Source: Angiostrongylus vasorum
Taxonomy: Eukaryota; Nematoda; Chromadorea; Rhabditida; Metastrongylidae
Direction of reading: 5' to 3'
Assembly: GCA_018806985.1 (NCBI GenBank)
Contig: JADANN010000446.1
Location: 62,001-126,000, forward strand
DNA length: 64,000 nucleotides
Below, one piece after another: positions 14,301 through 27,600 of this stretch. Below the pieces are notes generated by a model, which had not been told where the DNA came from, made no database searches, and saw only the letters and a program-made list of their open reading frames with translations. The stretch's first letter is position 1. The number at the start of each line of letters is the position of its first letter. Both the position numbers and the translations under genes were made by a program.

Positions 14301-17300
14301 CCACGATGGACTGCTGATACATTCCGTTTTAGCTTCTAATATATTCAGTAATGTGCAATTCAGACATTACTTAGGTATTGTTATGAAGTTCAGTTGATGC
14401 TGTTCTTTCCTTCAAGTAACTCCTGCTTCCTATTTTGCAATTACTGTTTCTTATTAGCTCAATAACACTTAATCATGTTGTATTGCTGAGACATCAGTAC
14501 TGCTAAGTTTGAGTAACGTCACTAGTAAGTTTTTGTGGTATAAATTAGTTACAATGAATAGATATTTATGTAGGAAGTATTTTAATCACCAATCTAATTT
14601 TCAGGTTTTTTTTAAATATTTCTCATTATAAAGAGGATTCTGCGAATCAATGTTATGGCGACATTGGCCGCTGAGAAAGAGCTTAGATTAGTTGAATCTT
14701 GCATTTTTATCTCTTGTGGTATTTTTGCACGCTGAAAAATTGCCCTGTTGAAAAACTCTAGATATGGGCAGACTTTGCTTCCCTTTATGTGAATGTAAAT
14801 TAACCAGAAATATCAGTCCGAAATCCGTATCGTTTACAGACCAGTGCACTGGATGAAATGGTTGTACTTTCGCAATAGTTCTGTCTTTAATAGTGAGTTT
14901 TACATATTACGCTCATTGAATTACTACCACCTAAGAGTTCCCTTGGGACACGCAAGACTCAGTGGTCGGAAACTCCCTGCGACACATACATTGGATCGGT
15001 CCAGGCGCCAGTGGCTCACCAAACCTTCCATCACTCTTGGGTCGGCAAATTGCTAGCGGACTTCTCTGGGAGGATAGTAGCATTGGCTCGATACATCGGT
15101 AGCCTACTGCGAGTCATTGTAAACACCAGATATGCATTCAATCACCTTCAAACGATGCTGAATGAAGTCGAATGCATGGCGTATCCCTCAGGGGATTCAT
15201 CGATGCTGGGAGCTTTTTAGAGCTTTTAAGAATTCCCTTAATTATCGTATAACTTGTGCATTTATCAACTAAACCAAGTAAGTTTTTCGTTCTTCCATCG
15301 CTCGTACGACGCCATCACACTTTCCTGTTTTATCTCATAGGCTAGCACGAGTTGGCCACAAAATTTTTTTGTCGTAACCGTCTCGGTTCTATCGCCATCT
15401 TAAGAGCCGCAATGATTCCAATTGATTGTCCACAACTGTTCTTTTTTGCCGAGGTTAAATGAAAGGCAGTTTTTTCTTTAGCATTACGTTCCCTTTAGTT
15501 GTTTTTGGCTTATAGTCGCGAGTGGCTTACGAGGCCGTACTGTTGGAGATGGTGTTTTCGTGGGTGGTTTGTTGTGCATCTAGGTCAGACTCATGAAAGC
15601 ATACATAGATAGCAGCAGGCCAAGGGATTTCTTGCATATAGATATCCTCATCCTAGAATTACTATTTTACATGATCGCTTTTGGTCGACATTTAACCGCC
15701 TGTCAGCTGGAGACACCAGGGGTTTCACGATTAACTGGGTTGAGGTTTCTCACATGAGGCAGATCCGTAGCAAAAGCCACGAGGCCAAGTCACGTTGTAA
15801 AAGCGCCATATATCCGATCTCTAAAGTGAAAGACTATGTTGTTCTTGATTATTTTTTTGAGCTTTCTGTTTTAATAAGCTGAACCCCCATTGTTCAATAT
15901 GCATTGACTTCCACTTAAATTTCATGAAAATAACGGCCACTTCCAACTTTAAACCAGTATATCTCTGTTGAAAGTTAGTTTATTGTTACAAAAAAAGCTT
16001 TAGGAAGATCTCTTTATTTAAAGGGACAATGCTGTCCTGTTTTACCACGATGCAATTCTGATTTTCTGGAATCCACCAAACATGTTTTGTGCACTTTTTT
16101 TCCGTCGAGGCTCGTATTTTAAAAACGAAAGTGCAGTTGAACAAGCGATATCGCGTCTATTAAAACAACGCAAATTCGTTATTAACGTTTGTGGGTGCTC
16201 GAATTTCCTTTGGGATTTTAAGATTTTAAAATCTACAGGAATTTAAATTTCGTTTCTATTTTTATATTTAAAATTTTGATTCTGGACGTCTTTAAAGCTC
16301 AAATAACAGTTTTAAAAAACCTCACTCCTAACTGGACGAACTCTCTTGTACAAATCGATCACGTTTTCAATTTCTCAAGTTTTCTAGTTGTCGAAAAATT
16401 ATCAACAGTTTGTGGAAAACCAGCTTTGATCCCTAACTGCTGAAATCTTTTCTGGCCTTTTTTGAAACTTTAGTGGTTCTACTGGGAACTTTGAACTCGA
16501 AGTTCAGTATGATGTAAGGATAAATGATATCTCAGGTTTTTTTTTGAAAAGATCTTCGGAAAAAATGTTCAAAACGAGTAGGTTTTTCATAGTCGTATAA
16601 ATGAGGTGTTAGTTGCAAAAAATGTTGTTGTACCACGTCCTTTTGCAGTTTGTAATTCCTTGCGCGTGAATGCACCAGCCTTTAGAACACAGCTTTGAGT
16701 TGCTCAAACCCCACGAGTCTTTTTTACATGAAACCAGTTGGGAGGTCGTCTTCAGTAATTAAGCCTACAGACCGGCAGAATTCGACATAGTTACCTTTTT
16801 GTCAAAAACAGTACAGTTGTGGTGCTATGCTAGAAATATGATGTTCTCTGCCTTCTTTCCACACCTGTGGAGTTCGTGGCTTCCAGTGAGAAGCCCTAGC
16901 GGTTAATAGGATATTCATATGGGTATGCTTGGATTAACCGATCATTGGTGGCGTTACTGGTGAATTTTTGATCTCTTTTTCAGTTTACAGGCTTGAGATT
17001 TGGACAACTTTCTAAAATTAAGGTTGTGTTGATTGAGCGACATTTATTGTCGTTATTTCACTCTTTTTTTATCCTACAATAGTCAGCCATCTTAATTGAA
17101 CGTCAAAGAACTTTTGATGCCCTCTACTTGTTAACTGGAAAGGCATTCTTTGTTCTCAGTAGAAATTTCAGTGTTTTTTTTGCAGTTTCCGAGATCATCT
17201 ACTAGTATCCGAAAAAGATTCGTTCTATTCTCTTCTCAAAAGGTTCATGAATGTGAAAGTGGCAATTGACAATAGGAAACCGCTTTCTCGAAAAAGATCA

Positions 17301-20300
17301 TGTATTTTTTTTATTTATTAAGTAATCGCTCTTAGTGGCCAGAAGCTCTCCTCTGGTGATCTGAATCCGTTTTTTTTTTTAAAAGGTGAACACTAAGAGT
17401 CGGGTACTTTTGTATTCGCCAGTGTTCCCTTTTGTTTCTTCCTTTTTTCTCCTACATTCTATTTACGTTTCTTGCTCGAATCTGAGAATAACAAATGAAT
17501 TCAGCCTCTAACAATCTTTTGTAGTTACTTAGCTTTCAAGTAACGTTTTGATTTTCCGGCGAATTCGTTCGCGTTGTCAAGAAATGTCAGTTCTAGTCCA
17601 TTAATAATACATTTTGCTTCTCAACCACTTAGCATAATTGTGGAGGATGAACAGTAATATTAGTATAAATAGGTAATCGATTGTTCTACTTGTTAAAGAA
17701 CTCCGCTGTTCTAATAAAATTGAATATTGTAAGACTTTCTAACTTCAAAGTGCACACTTTTGCGTGTATAGTTTTCACTGACGGTGACGTTAAGTATTCG
17801 AGTGGCGAACTCTTCCTGACATTTCTGATCTTTTTTGTTATCCACATTGTTTCAGGATAGTAATTTCGTCCGGTAAGCGTTTTTTTTTGAAGACAGCTGA
17901 AAGAGATAGCTGGTACTGGCAGGTTTCGTCAGCGTTCCTTTCACTTCATAACAAATCATAGCTTGGAAGAAGTTTAAAGTGGACTTTGTGATCACTGAGA
18001 ATATTTGCTGGCAACTGTTTCAAGAAGTCGGCAACGCATGAAACTCCTTTAGAAATGGATTGGAAGTGGGACTCACTCAAATAGTTCCTACGTAAATTTT
18101 AAAGTGTACAACGTTATTTAGTGCTGGCCATAAAAACTTGCGTGTTCTAACCGTAGTAGATGCGTCTACTATATGACATGATTTTTTACCACATCGCACA
18201 GGAAAGTGAGACCTTCAAGTTCAAATAGAAGTAGTTTAGTTCATATTAAATTTCACGAATAAACATCTTCAGACCTGTTTATAATCATAAAAAACATGAG
18301 TCCACACATCGGCTGGCCCTTAGAGGTGGGGGAATATGTATTATTTGGTCGAAATATGCATTCACTTACTTCTGGGATGCATGGCGCATTCCTCGGGAAT
18401 AGATCAAGGTCGGATGTTTTGTCTTTTTATGCTTTAACCGTTTTGGATGCAAATTTGACATGGGGAAGTTCTTCGGTGCTTCATCTTCAGTGTCGAATGT
18501 TGTGGAAATTGTCATTGGTTGCCGTATGGAATCAATTTCTAGCCACACGTCACAGTGCAACGAACAAACTGTGGCTTCAAGTCAACATAGAAGAACACTT
18601 TACGATGACAATCTGTTTAGCATTCGTTCGTTTCATTCGGCAATCTTTTGTTGAGTTTATTTCTTTTGACTTCCAAATTCAGTTGAATTCTAAAACCGTT
18701 GCCACATTTTTTTCTCATTCCACTGGATTTGACTTAGATGTTGCTTTGAAGTCAACATATCGCCGAGAAAAAGCGTGCTGTTAACGCTAGAATCGGCTTT
18801 GGAGATGACGATGTCGCGGAAACCTCTTCGAGTTGTCAATGAAAAGTTTTATCAGCCTAATGAAAGCTTATCAGCAACCCATTATTGCTATGCATATTCT
18901 TCTTTTCCTTTTCCACTAATTCTTTGACAATTATGTGGAACTACTATTTGTGGTTCATCTGCTTGGGTCTTCGTCTTCCAGTGGCAGTTGACATTCATAC
19001 CGATCACCTCCATCAATGTTTTCATTTTGAAATCACTCATGTTCACGACCGACTTCCTATTAGCCTTGGCATTGATCAAATAATTCTTTGTATTCTTTAT
19101 ATTCTTGTTGAGCAAATGCGAGGTGCTATTTTATTCTCTATTCAAGAACAAGTTGACGTCTCTGCGGATTTTCGTCTTCCTTAGAACCGCTTTCTATGAG
19201 TCTTCCACTGAATATGTCACGTGGAAACCAACCGCACAGGGTATACGTGGAAGTATAATGTCTAAAAATGTCATTACGCTTCCATATAAACTCTGTGCGG
19301 TTGGTTTCCCACGTGACATATTCAGTGGAAGACTCATAGGAAGCGGTTCTGAGTAAGGCGAAATCCGCCGAAACGTCAGCTTTTTCTTGAATGGAGAATA
19401 AAGTAGCACCTCGCATTTGCTCAACAAGAATATAAAGAATGTAAAGCACTCATCATTGTCACAGAACCAACATTGCATTCTAGGCTGTTGATGGATCTTG
19501 ACGAGGACTGTTTTAATATTCTGAGCTCCTTTATGTTTAAATTCGAATTTGTAAAAAAAAATTCCTTTTGCATCCACTTACCTGTTTTATAAATAGAACC
19601 CAGTAACATTTACTTTAGAATGTGAAGAGAAATCTGAGTATTAAACGATGTGTAATTCTGTCATGAAGGTTTGAAACCTTTCAAGGATGCAAGGTATGGA
19701 AAAAAGAAAGTCGACATTTGTGAACAACGTGTATGTTGCTGGTCCTTTCTGTCGTTTTGGAGAAGAACTGATGTCGGCTCAACGTGTTTATATCAAAGAA
19801 GTTGAACGACACTCATTTATTGAGCTTTTTTTTCTACTTACCACACCAATTTCGGTGTGTGAACATCCATCTTCTAAGCAATTTGTCAACAGTTTTAACG
19901 TGAAAGTGATATTCCGTAGTTGTGATTTCAGATTGGACTGGATCGAACTATTTGGGTAAATGGTAAAGTTCGTCCGTATAGTTTCTGATTTCTTTAGGAA
20001 CATTACGCTAAAGACTGGCTAGACAAAGATGTGCTTATTTCGTAAGGTCGGGCTTTGTCGGATATTGATAGGAAATGAGCTGAGAGATGAAGAAGGTGTC
20101 ATTTCCAGTCTTTAGCCGCGACTACTTAAAAACGCGAATTGTTTTTAAATGTTTCATCATCGACAATGCTTATTTATAATGTTTGTTAACAGTTTGTGAG
20201 TCTGCCGTCTATGCGACGCTCGGGTTTCGAATCTAGAGTTTGCTGGAATCTTTTACTAGTTCTAATGCCACTAATACATCTCTACACTTTGAAGAAATTG

Positions 20301-21590
20301 TGTATTCAAAATATCCGTTAAGATTAGCTAAATATTCTATTGATCAATTCGTGTCAATTCATCAAGAATCATCTGAATCACTTGTCCTCTGTTTGATTGC
20401 CGGATTACACAAGTAAGTGGTCGCTAGCAAAGTTTTTTCTTCATTCCTGTCACGTAGCTGAATTTAAGCCCGAAGTTGCTCCAGGGATATAAGAACCATC
20501 AAATCAACAGGAAGTTTTCTTTTCTGGGATTTCCGTGATTCATTGTGACCATCGAGTCGATGGTCTTTCGATGGTCGCTTGACATCCCCATCGTACCCAG
20601 TCACTAACGGTCTGGATCCATCGATTGCTGTTAGGACAATTCATGTGACTGGCCTACCTGTTTTTTCGACAATTGCCGTATACGCCAGCGTTTCTGATGT
20701 ATGCTTGTCGATGTAGTTTGGAACTTCGGATTCCCACTATCACGTGTGCTTTGGGAGGTAGTTCTATCATTTCCTCTAATTTTCTGGCAGTTCCCATTTA
20801 AATTGTCGGGAACTACAATTGGTCTACATCTCTCCAATCATAAAATTCGGATGGTAAGTTGTTCAAGGAAATCGATGTTCATGGCTACGATTATGTTGCC
20901 GAACGACCATCTCCGCTGACCACCCTGCTGGCTCTGCTGGCTCATATTCTTAGGGTCGATTTACAGGGTATTATAAGCGAGATTTAATGGGCGATATTTT
21001 CTCGTCTTGGTCAGCCCGACCATGTTGCACTTGCTGTTCATGTTGTCATCTCCTCTGTTGAGGATTCTATTTATACCAAGCACACATACCACATTTTAAT
21101 AATAGATCATCACAATGGTCTTCCCACATTTATGCAGCCTAGAATGGCCTTGAGACTGGATTGGTGAGAAATGCGACCCTTTTTTTTGCTAATTTGACCA
21201 ACAAATAACCGTGGGTGGCTTGCTTTGCTTTCTCAGACTGGGTGAGGTGCTTATTTGTTGAAGGGGACACCAGACAAACCTCCAATGCGCTTTCGAATCA
21301 ATTAGTTGCAAAATGTTAACCGAATCGACGTGCAAGATCGAAATCCTTCTTCTCTCTCTGGGACGCGCCACATAGTCGTGCAACTACTTACTTGGAAGTT
21401 TCTCAATGAGAAAGTTCCATGGCGCTGTATTAAGAACGCAGAAAGCTATCATAATCTTATCTCAGCCCCAAATCTGTTTTATGTTTATGCTGTAGAAAGA
21501 TGTTATAATGTTTTCCTGTCGTCTTTCCTCAACTTTATCCTGTTATTTCCTTTTCTCTCTCACTTTCTCTCTCGCTCTACTTCTGTCCTC

Positions 21591-21621
<31 letters not shown>

Positions 21622-24600
21622 CCTTCTGTCTGTCTTTACATCGTTATCCATCGTTCGAAGTCATAACTTTGTTTAAAATTGCCTGTGAGAAACTGTTGTC
21701 AATTGCGTTATTAACAGCTGTGCCTGTCGCTTCATTTTTTTCTGCAATGAAACTGTTCGTTGTGACAAGTTTTGTGGAAACATTTGACTATTATGACAAG
21801 TCTGTCTTCTCATCATTCCTGTTTCGGTTTTTTTAACGTCTCTCCAGCTTCTTAAATTCTGTATTTTGTTGTGGAAACATCGTCTATAGAGTCTTCAGCC
21901 TAATCGATGGTTGTTTTTTGATCATCCTCTCATGCTGCTCCATCGAGATTAGCACAATTGATTCACGCATCTGCCTGAGAATAACTGGATAATATTTAGT
22001 ACAACGAAAACCACGCCTTCGAAGAGACGGAATTTTATGACCAGAATGCCTTAAATCTGGCTGATTCACTCTATGGAGAACCACAAAGGGCGCCGTTGTT
22101 CACAGCCATCATGGACGTCAACGCTACCAATAACACCATCACTTTCGACAATCGTTTCAGGTGGTTCTTTGATCAGACCAAATCATGTCGTCTGGCGATC
22201 GGCATCTAGACGACGAGCTTCGTATGTTGACAATCAGCTAACAACGTCAGGAATTCCCATCCCACTACCACCGGCACCATCACTGACCCAACGACGAAGT
22301 CCATCTTGGAAGAAAAGAATGGGCAACGACTTGGGTCACGTTTCCCCACCACCATTCATTGGTCCGACGTCGTTCATGTGGGATGGGAATCTGGAGGATC
22401 ATAGACCTCTGAGTATGACATCATCATATACGGTAGGGATTTTCAAGCTTTATTTCATAAATCACTAATAGATTTGATTTTATAGTCATTGTTGTTCTTA
22501 GTGTTGTGACTGCATGCATTACAAATTTGACGACTAGCCAGTTTCAATGGGTTTTGATTCGTTCTAAATCAAAAGGCATGGGTTCATTCTTACACATATA
22601 TTCATGTACCTTCTACATTATTATCTAGGACATTCTGGTAAGGCTATCCAAAAAAGTTTGATCAAATATAGTGTTTTGTGAAAGTGGTTTAGTTGAGAAA
22701 CATTGGCAAGAAAGGTATTTTTTACTTACCAGCTGCTGATACTGCACTTTTGTTTCTAAATGACGTCATATGTCGTTCCTGTCGTACCTTTCAATTACGT
22801 TATGGTGAGGCAAGTGGATCTGATACGCATTCAGTTTTTCTGAGAATAGGGTTTATTTTTGTTTCTTAATGGAATGAGGGAGTAAGTCTGTGGGTTGTGT
22901 TGAGTTCAGTTCAGTTCTAAATAAAATCGACCACGAAGCCTTTTTTTTTATAGAGAAGGGCTTTTTTTCTGCTTTTTATTTTGGAATTGTGTTATGTTCT
23001 CTTCATCAGCCAACCTGTGCATTCGGCTGAATAATAGAATTAGAAACGAATCTCATTACCAAAGGGCCTATTGCTGTTCACTCAGCTAGAAATTGACGAA
23101 ATTCGTTTTGAAGTTCTTTATTTTTTTTTCCAAATTTATTGTTAGTGAAGCCAGTTGATGTTGGTTGGTGGTGAGGTGTGTGCCGATTTGCTTTGTCACA
23201 CAAGCGGACGGTGCCTGGTCGTTCATCGTTAGCGTCACGAGAAGTGTTGTAGTTCTATTATAAGTACGATGGGAAAGTGTTCTGCGATGCTTCTAAAAAA
23301 AATAGCTGTCGATTTCGATTTTACACACAGTCGTTGGTTTTTTACATGGCTTAAGTTACGCTTCTGGAAAAGGGAACCACCGCTGGCGTCCGAGCTTCTT
23401 CCATATTCTGCTGCTTTTCGAGAAGAAAATCAAAGTCCTAGTCGATTATCCGTGTTTGCTACTTGTCTGATATTAAGAAATATAAGATTCTTACTTTGTT
23501 TCTAGAAAGGGAATTTCTTCATAATCTCTTAAAGGAAATTCTGTGCAGTAAATGAATCTGTCTTCTACGCTTCTTTATTTATGTTCTTCAGGATTTTCGT
23601 CCATTTCATTTGATAATGATAAATCGAATAGGAGGATGAAAACTGCAAATATCAGTTTTTGATGGATGAAAATGTGTGTTGATTGTTTTAATAATATTTG
23701 AATTGACTTCATAATTAAATGAGCTCGGTCCCCGTAGTCCTCGAGCTTGTAATCGTTTGTATAGCAAAAATATGTATTTTAATTAAAAGGACAAATGAAT
23801 TAATCTAAATGCTAATTTCGGTGAAAGCTAGAAAAAGAGATATCATAAAGTGACGTTAAATTGTAGCGCTTGAATCATGACAGCTTATAGCTGATGTCAT
23901 GTCGTGATTTCATGATGTCATCATGAAATCCATAAAAGGTTACGAAAGAAAAAAAAGCTGGATTGAAAAATGACGTCGACTAATGAAAACGGTTCCTATA
24001 GTGAGATCTTACAGGTTGAAATTATTATTACAATTGTTAGTTTTATTATTATGAAGCTGTTGATGTTTTGGACGCATTGAGGCAAACAATCTTTGTGGGT
24101 TTCACTTTTACTTCGAATCATAAAATAGTGATTTAAGAAAACTTGTAAACTTAAAACATTTTATCACTAGTAGATTGAAAACGGCATTGTAAAGGTGTTT
24201 TTTTTTTTCAAGAAGTTTCCTTTTTCATCAGCACGAAAAACCACTTTGTTCTGTTCTGTCGTGTTTGATGGCATTCGTTTATGAAGAGCGATAAGCTGTC
24301 GAAAAGTTCAATGATTGCAGATTTGATTTACTCGTTTAGTCGCCTCAATGATGATGCCGTTTCGTTCTTTCCTACATAAATCACAGCAAGTGGGATAAGA
24401 TTCGACGAAGTCGTTACTGAGTTTTTTTTTCCTGAACTGATTCTACTTCACGATTAGTGTGTACTATTCGCTAACTTCGTTTTTTATGTGTGCCTACGTT
24501 TTCGTGTAAATGCTTAGTGAAAACTCTTGTCGAATACGACTTTTTTTTCCTCAACTATCGAAAATGTCGGAGAACATACGTCGTTTTGTGCGAGAACGTA

Positions 24601-27600
24601 CTAAATCGTGCCGAAATCGGTAGTGCAGCTGCTGGATGAAGCGCCTGTGCGTGACGGATGGCCGAGATAATCAGGTTGCGTGTCTAAACGATGATTTGTT
24701 GTTCCCTCATGCTCTTCATAAGAAAACAAAAAAGGCGACTCTCATTCATTTATTGTGACATCGACGGTCTTATCTTAGCCGCCTCGTTTTTTTCTTACGT
24801 GCTTAAGTACTGGAATGGCTTCTCTTCGCAAAAAATCATGCATGTCAAGCATTAGCTCCACCGAGATGGTCTTTTGTCGGTTCAGCAAGGATTTTTTTAC
24901 CTAGTGTTACAGGAGAACAGTCTTGAACCTGAAATTGTTGCAGGTGTCAACAACTGCATATCGGTAAAAATTTTGCCGCTTTGTGATTAAATGTTATCAC
25001 CCGTGATCGAGGTAATTACTGGCAAAGGCTTACCTTTACATCTTCTTTCTCACTTAAATGTCAAGTTCTTTCTATTCGTGCATAATCGTGCACCGGGTGA
25101 TGGGCACGTTGATGATGTATATCTACATCCTACGTCCAGATGTGGTAAGGTGAAAAGCCGTTATGCAGTGGAGAAATCCAATATTCTAATGTTCAATATT
25201 ATTATTTGGAACACCTCACTGTTAATTCTCAAGTACACTTTGATAGGCTTTTTTTCTAAAATGTTGATTGATTGAACAGGTAGTTGATTGACCAGAAGAA
25301 CGTTAATAATTCACCAGTCAAGATTTATAACATGTTATCAAACCTGGTTTCGAAACTAGGGTTTAATACATTTTTCTGAAATGGAAGAGCTCTGCATTTG
25401 AAGTGGAGAAAACCGCTTCATGGTTGCCATTATTGGTGCATTTCTACCAGTTCGCATAATATCTCATGGTTCACATAATATCACACCGTTCCTTATGAAT
25501 TTTAATGATGCTACACTGCGAGTATGCTTCCGTTTTTAACCTCATTAAAACAAGCGCGGCATTTGCGCTAAAAACCTCAACCTTTTGCGGTGAAGAATAG
25601 TTTGGTGCCTTCATTCGAGGTCTGCTTTTCTTACAATGACAATAAAGGACCAGAAAAAGAGTTTTTCTTGCAATACATTGGGCTTCATAGATTTGTAGCC
25701 TGATGAGAACTCAATGGTACTAAGCATTGGAAGCGTTATGTAAGCTGATTTGGTTGGTAGGTACTCTTTCTTAAATGAATTCTTGTTAAAACTTGTCAGA
25801 AGTGTCAATTTGTTTGCACTAATATTTTCTCCTAAATTTCTAACGCTAGATGGTTGGAAATAATTTTAGCGTCAACGTTGAGGTTAAATTCGGTCACACC
25901 GAATAAGCATTATGATGTCAAGACACTAATACCAGGCTACAGTAACGGATTAGTGGCGATATAACAACCTATTGACTCTGTTTTCATCCTTAAAGTTTCT
26001 TCGTTGCTATTTATCAGATGCATTTCAGTTTATCTCACTTTGAAGACGCGTCACTTTTTTTGAGAGAGGAAAATATCGAAAGTGTCAATTCGTATGTTTT
26101 GGTAACTAGAAATAAGTTGTACACATTTATACCACTTCTAGCATTTGAGATGAGTATATAAATCTTGCCTGTATAAACTGCAGATGTTCTATTATAGTGC
26201 GGAAAATTCCTGAATTAATGTTCGTTTTCCCACTTCTTCATGTCCTCTGCATTGTTAGACCCGTCAATACTGCTCGTTGTCAGCGGTTGAACTCCATTGT
26301 TACACAGACTTTTTTAACTCTATCATACGAGAGAAACATGCTTTTCTGACATGAATTTGAAATTGAAACCTATTCTCAGCAAAGCAACTGTCAGTGTTTC
26401 CACGGTGCTTGTTGTCATGTTCGCCACCAATTTTGCTGGGATTCTCATACGACTTTCGGTGTTCCTTAGAATGAAGAGAAAGCATTCTTTGCTTTGTTCA
26501 TTTTACACCAGAAAACTTCCGTATCATTGCTGCCTTTCTCCAGGCTATAGTATGCCCCTTGAGGGTTCCGTGTGACTATCAGAGCTGATGCTCGTCCAGC
26601 CGTATCGAGCTAGCCGCGCGCACAGCCCTTCTTGACGCTTTGCTGCCATTAGCCAGTCCGTCGTGGTGCAACGAGCTGGCCATTGGCGGCTCAGCTGCAC
26701 TCGGTATGTTTGCTGGACGTCGTTCGACGACGACAACCTTTGTTCATTCTTCTGCAGCTGAAGATAGCCCATGGCGTCGATTTCCGACGATGATGGCACG
26801 GATTACTGAAGCAGGTCGTCGGTCTAGGCAAAAGGAGTCTACGCCGGGCACCGTCGGCCGATCCGTCAGCTGTTTTGCGATGGGCGCTTCGGTTGCTTCG
26901 GCCGTAACACCACTGTCACCGTGTTGTTTGTCGCCGGTGACGCAGCTGAGGGTTGGTATGCTTGATCGTTCTTTTTTTATCTAAGGAGATTTAGTGGAGA
27001 ATTTGCTGCCATAACCAATCACCTCTGAATAGTTCCTAACTTCATTCTTTTTCGTTTTATCTTTATTACCACCCTATCCCAATTTTTTCTGGCTTTAACA
27101 ATTTATTAGCGATAACCTTCGATAGCCTTTTGCACCGTTATTGAAAACTACGGCTTGATGCAATTATTGTATAGAAAATTGTTGAATTTTGAATGCAAGC
27201 TTGTTAGGCAGTTTTCTTTTTGAGTGGCTTTATCGGGCAATGTTCAGGTCTTCACTCTGAGACAACTTGATTTGTGTGTCCCTAGACATTAAGACATTGC
27301 TAACGTCATTCATCATTGGGAATTTCGTTGGCATTCTATTGTCTTAGAGTAGTCTGTTATAAATCAGCGTTTTAAAAAAAAAGTATGTACTTGAATGTAG
27401 GCGGCAATGATTATATAATAAAGTGGGAAGATTTAATAAGAAATATCATGAGGTTTTCTTGATCAGATGTCTGTCTAGAATCCTGAATGGTTATAGTTTC
27501 AACGTGTCCTGGTCAGAAGTGATGAGTGAGTGAGTGGTGTTGTGTCTGAAGTGTGAAATGTTGTTGTGGCAGTCAGCGCCTTTCTTCCATTATTTCTGTT

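Noticed and set aside
18296..18784. 162-codon plus-strand open frame
   Set aside because: The start overlaps a SINE-A fragment and the rest has no recognisable feature; a chance frame in an intron.
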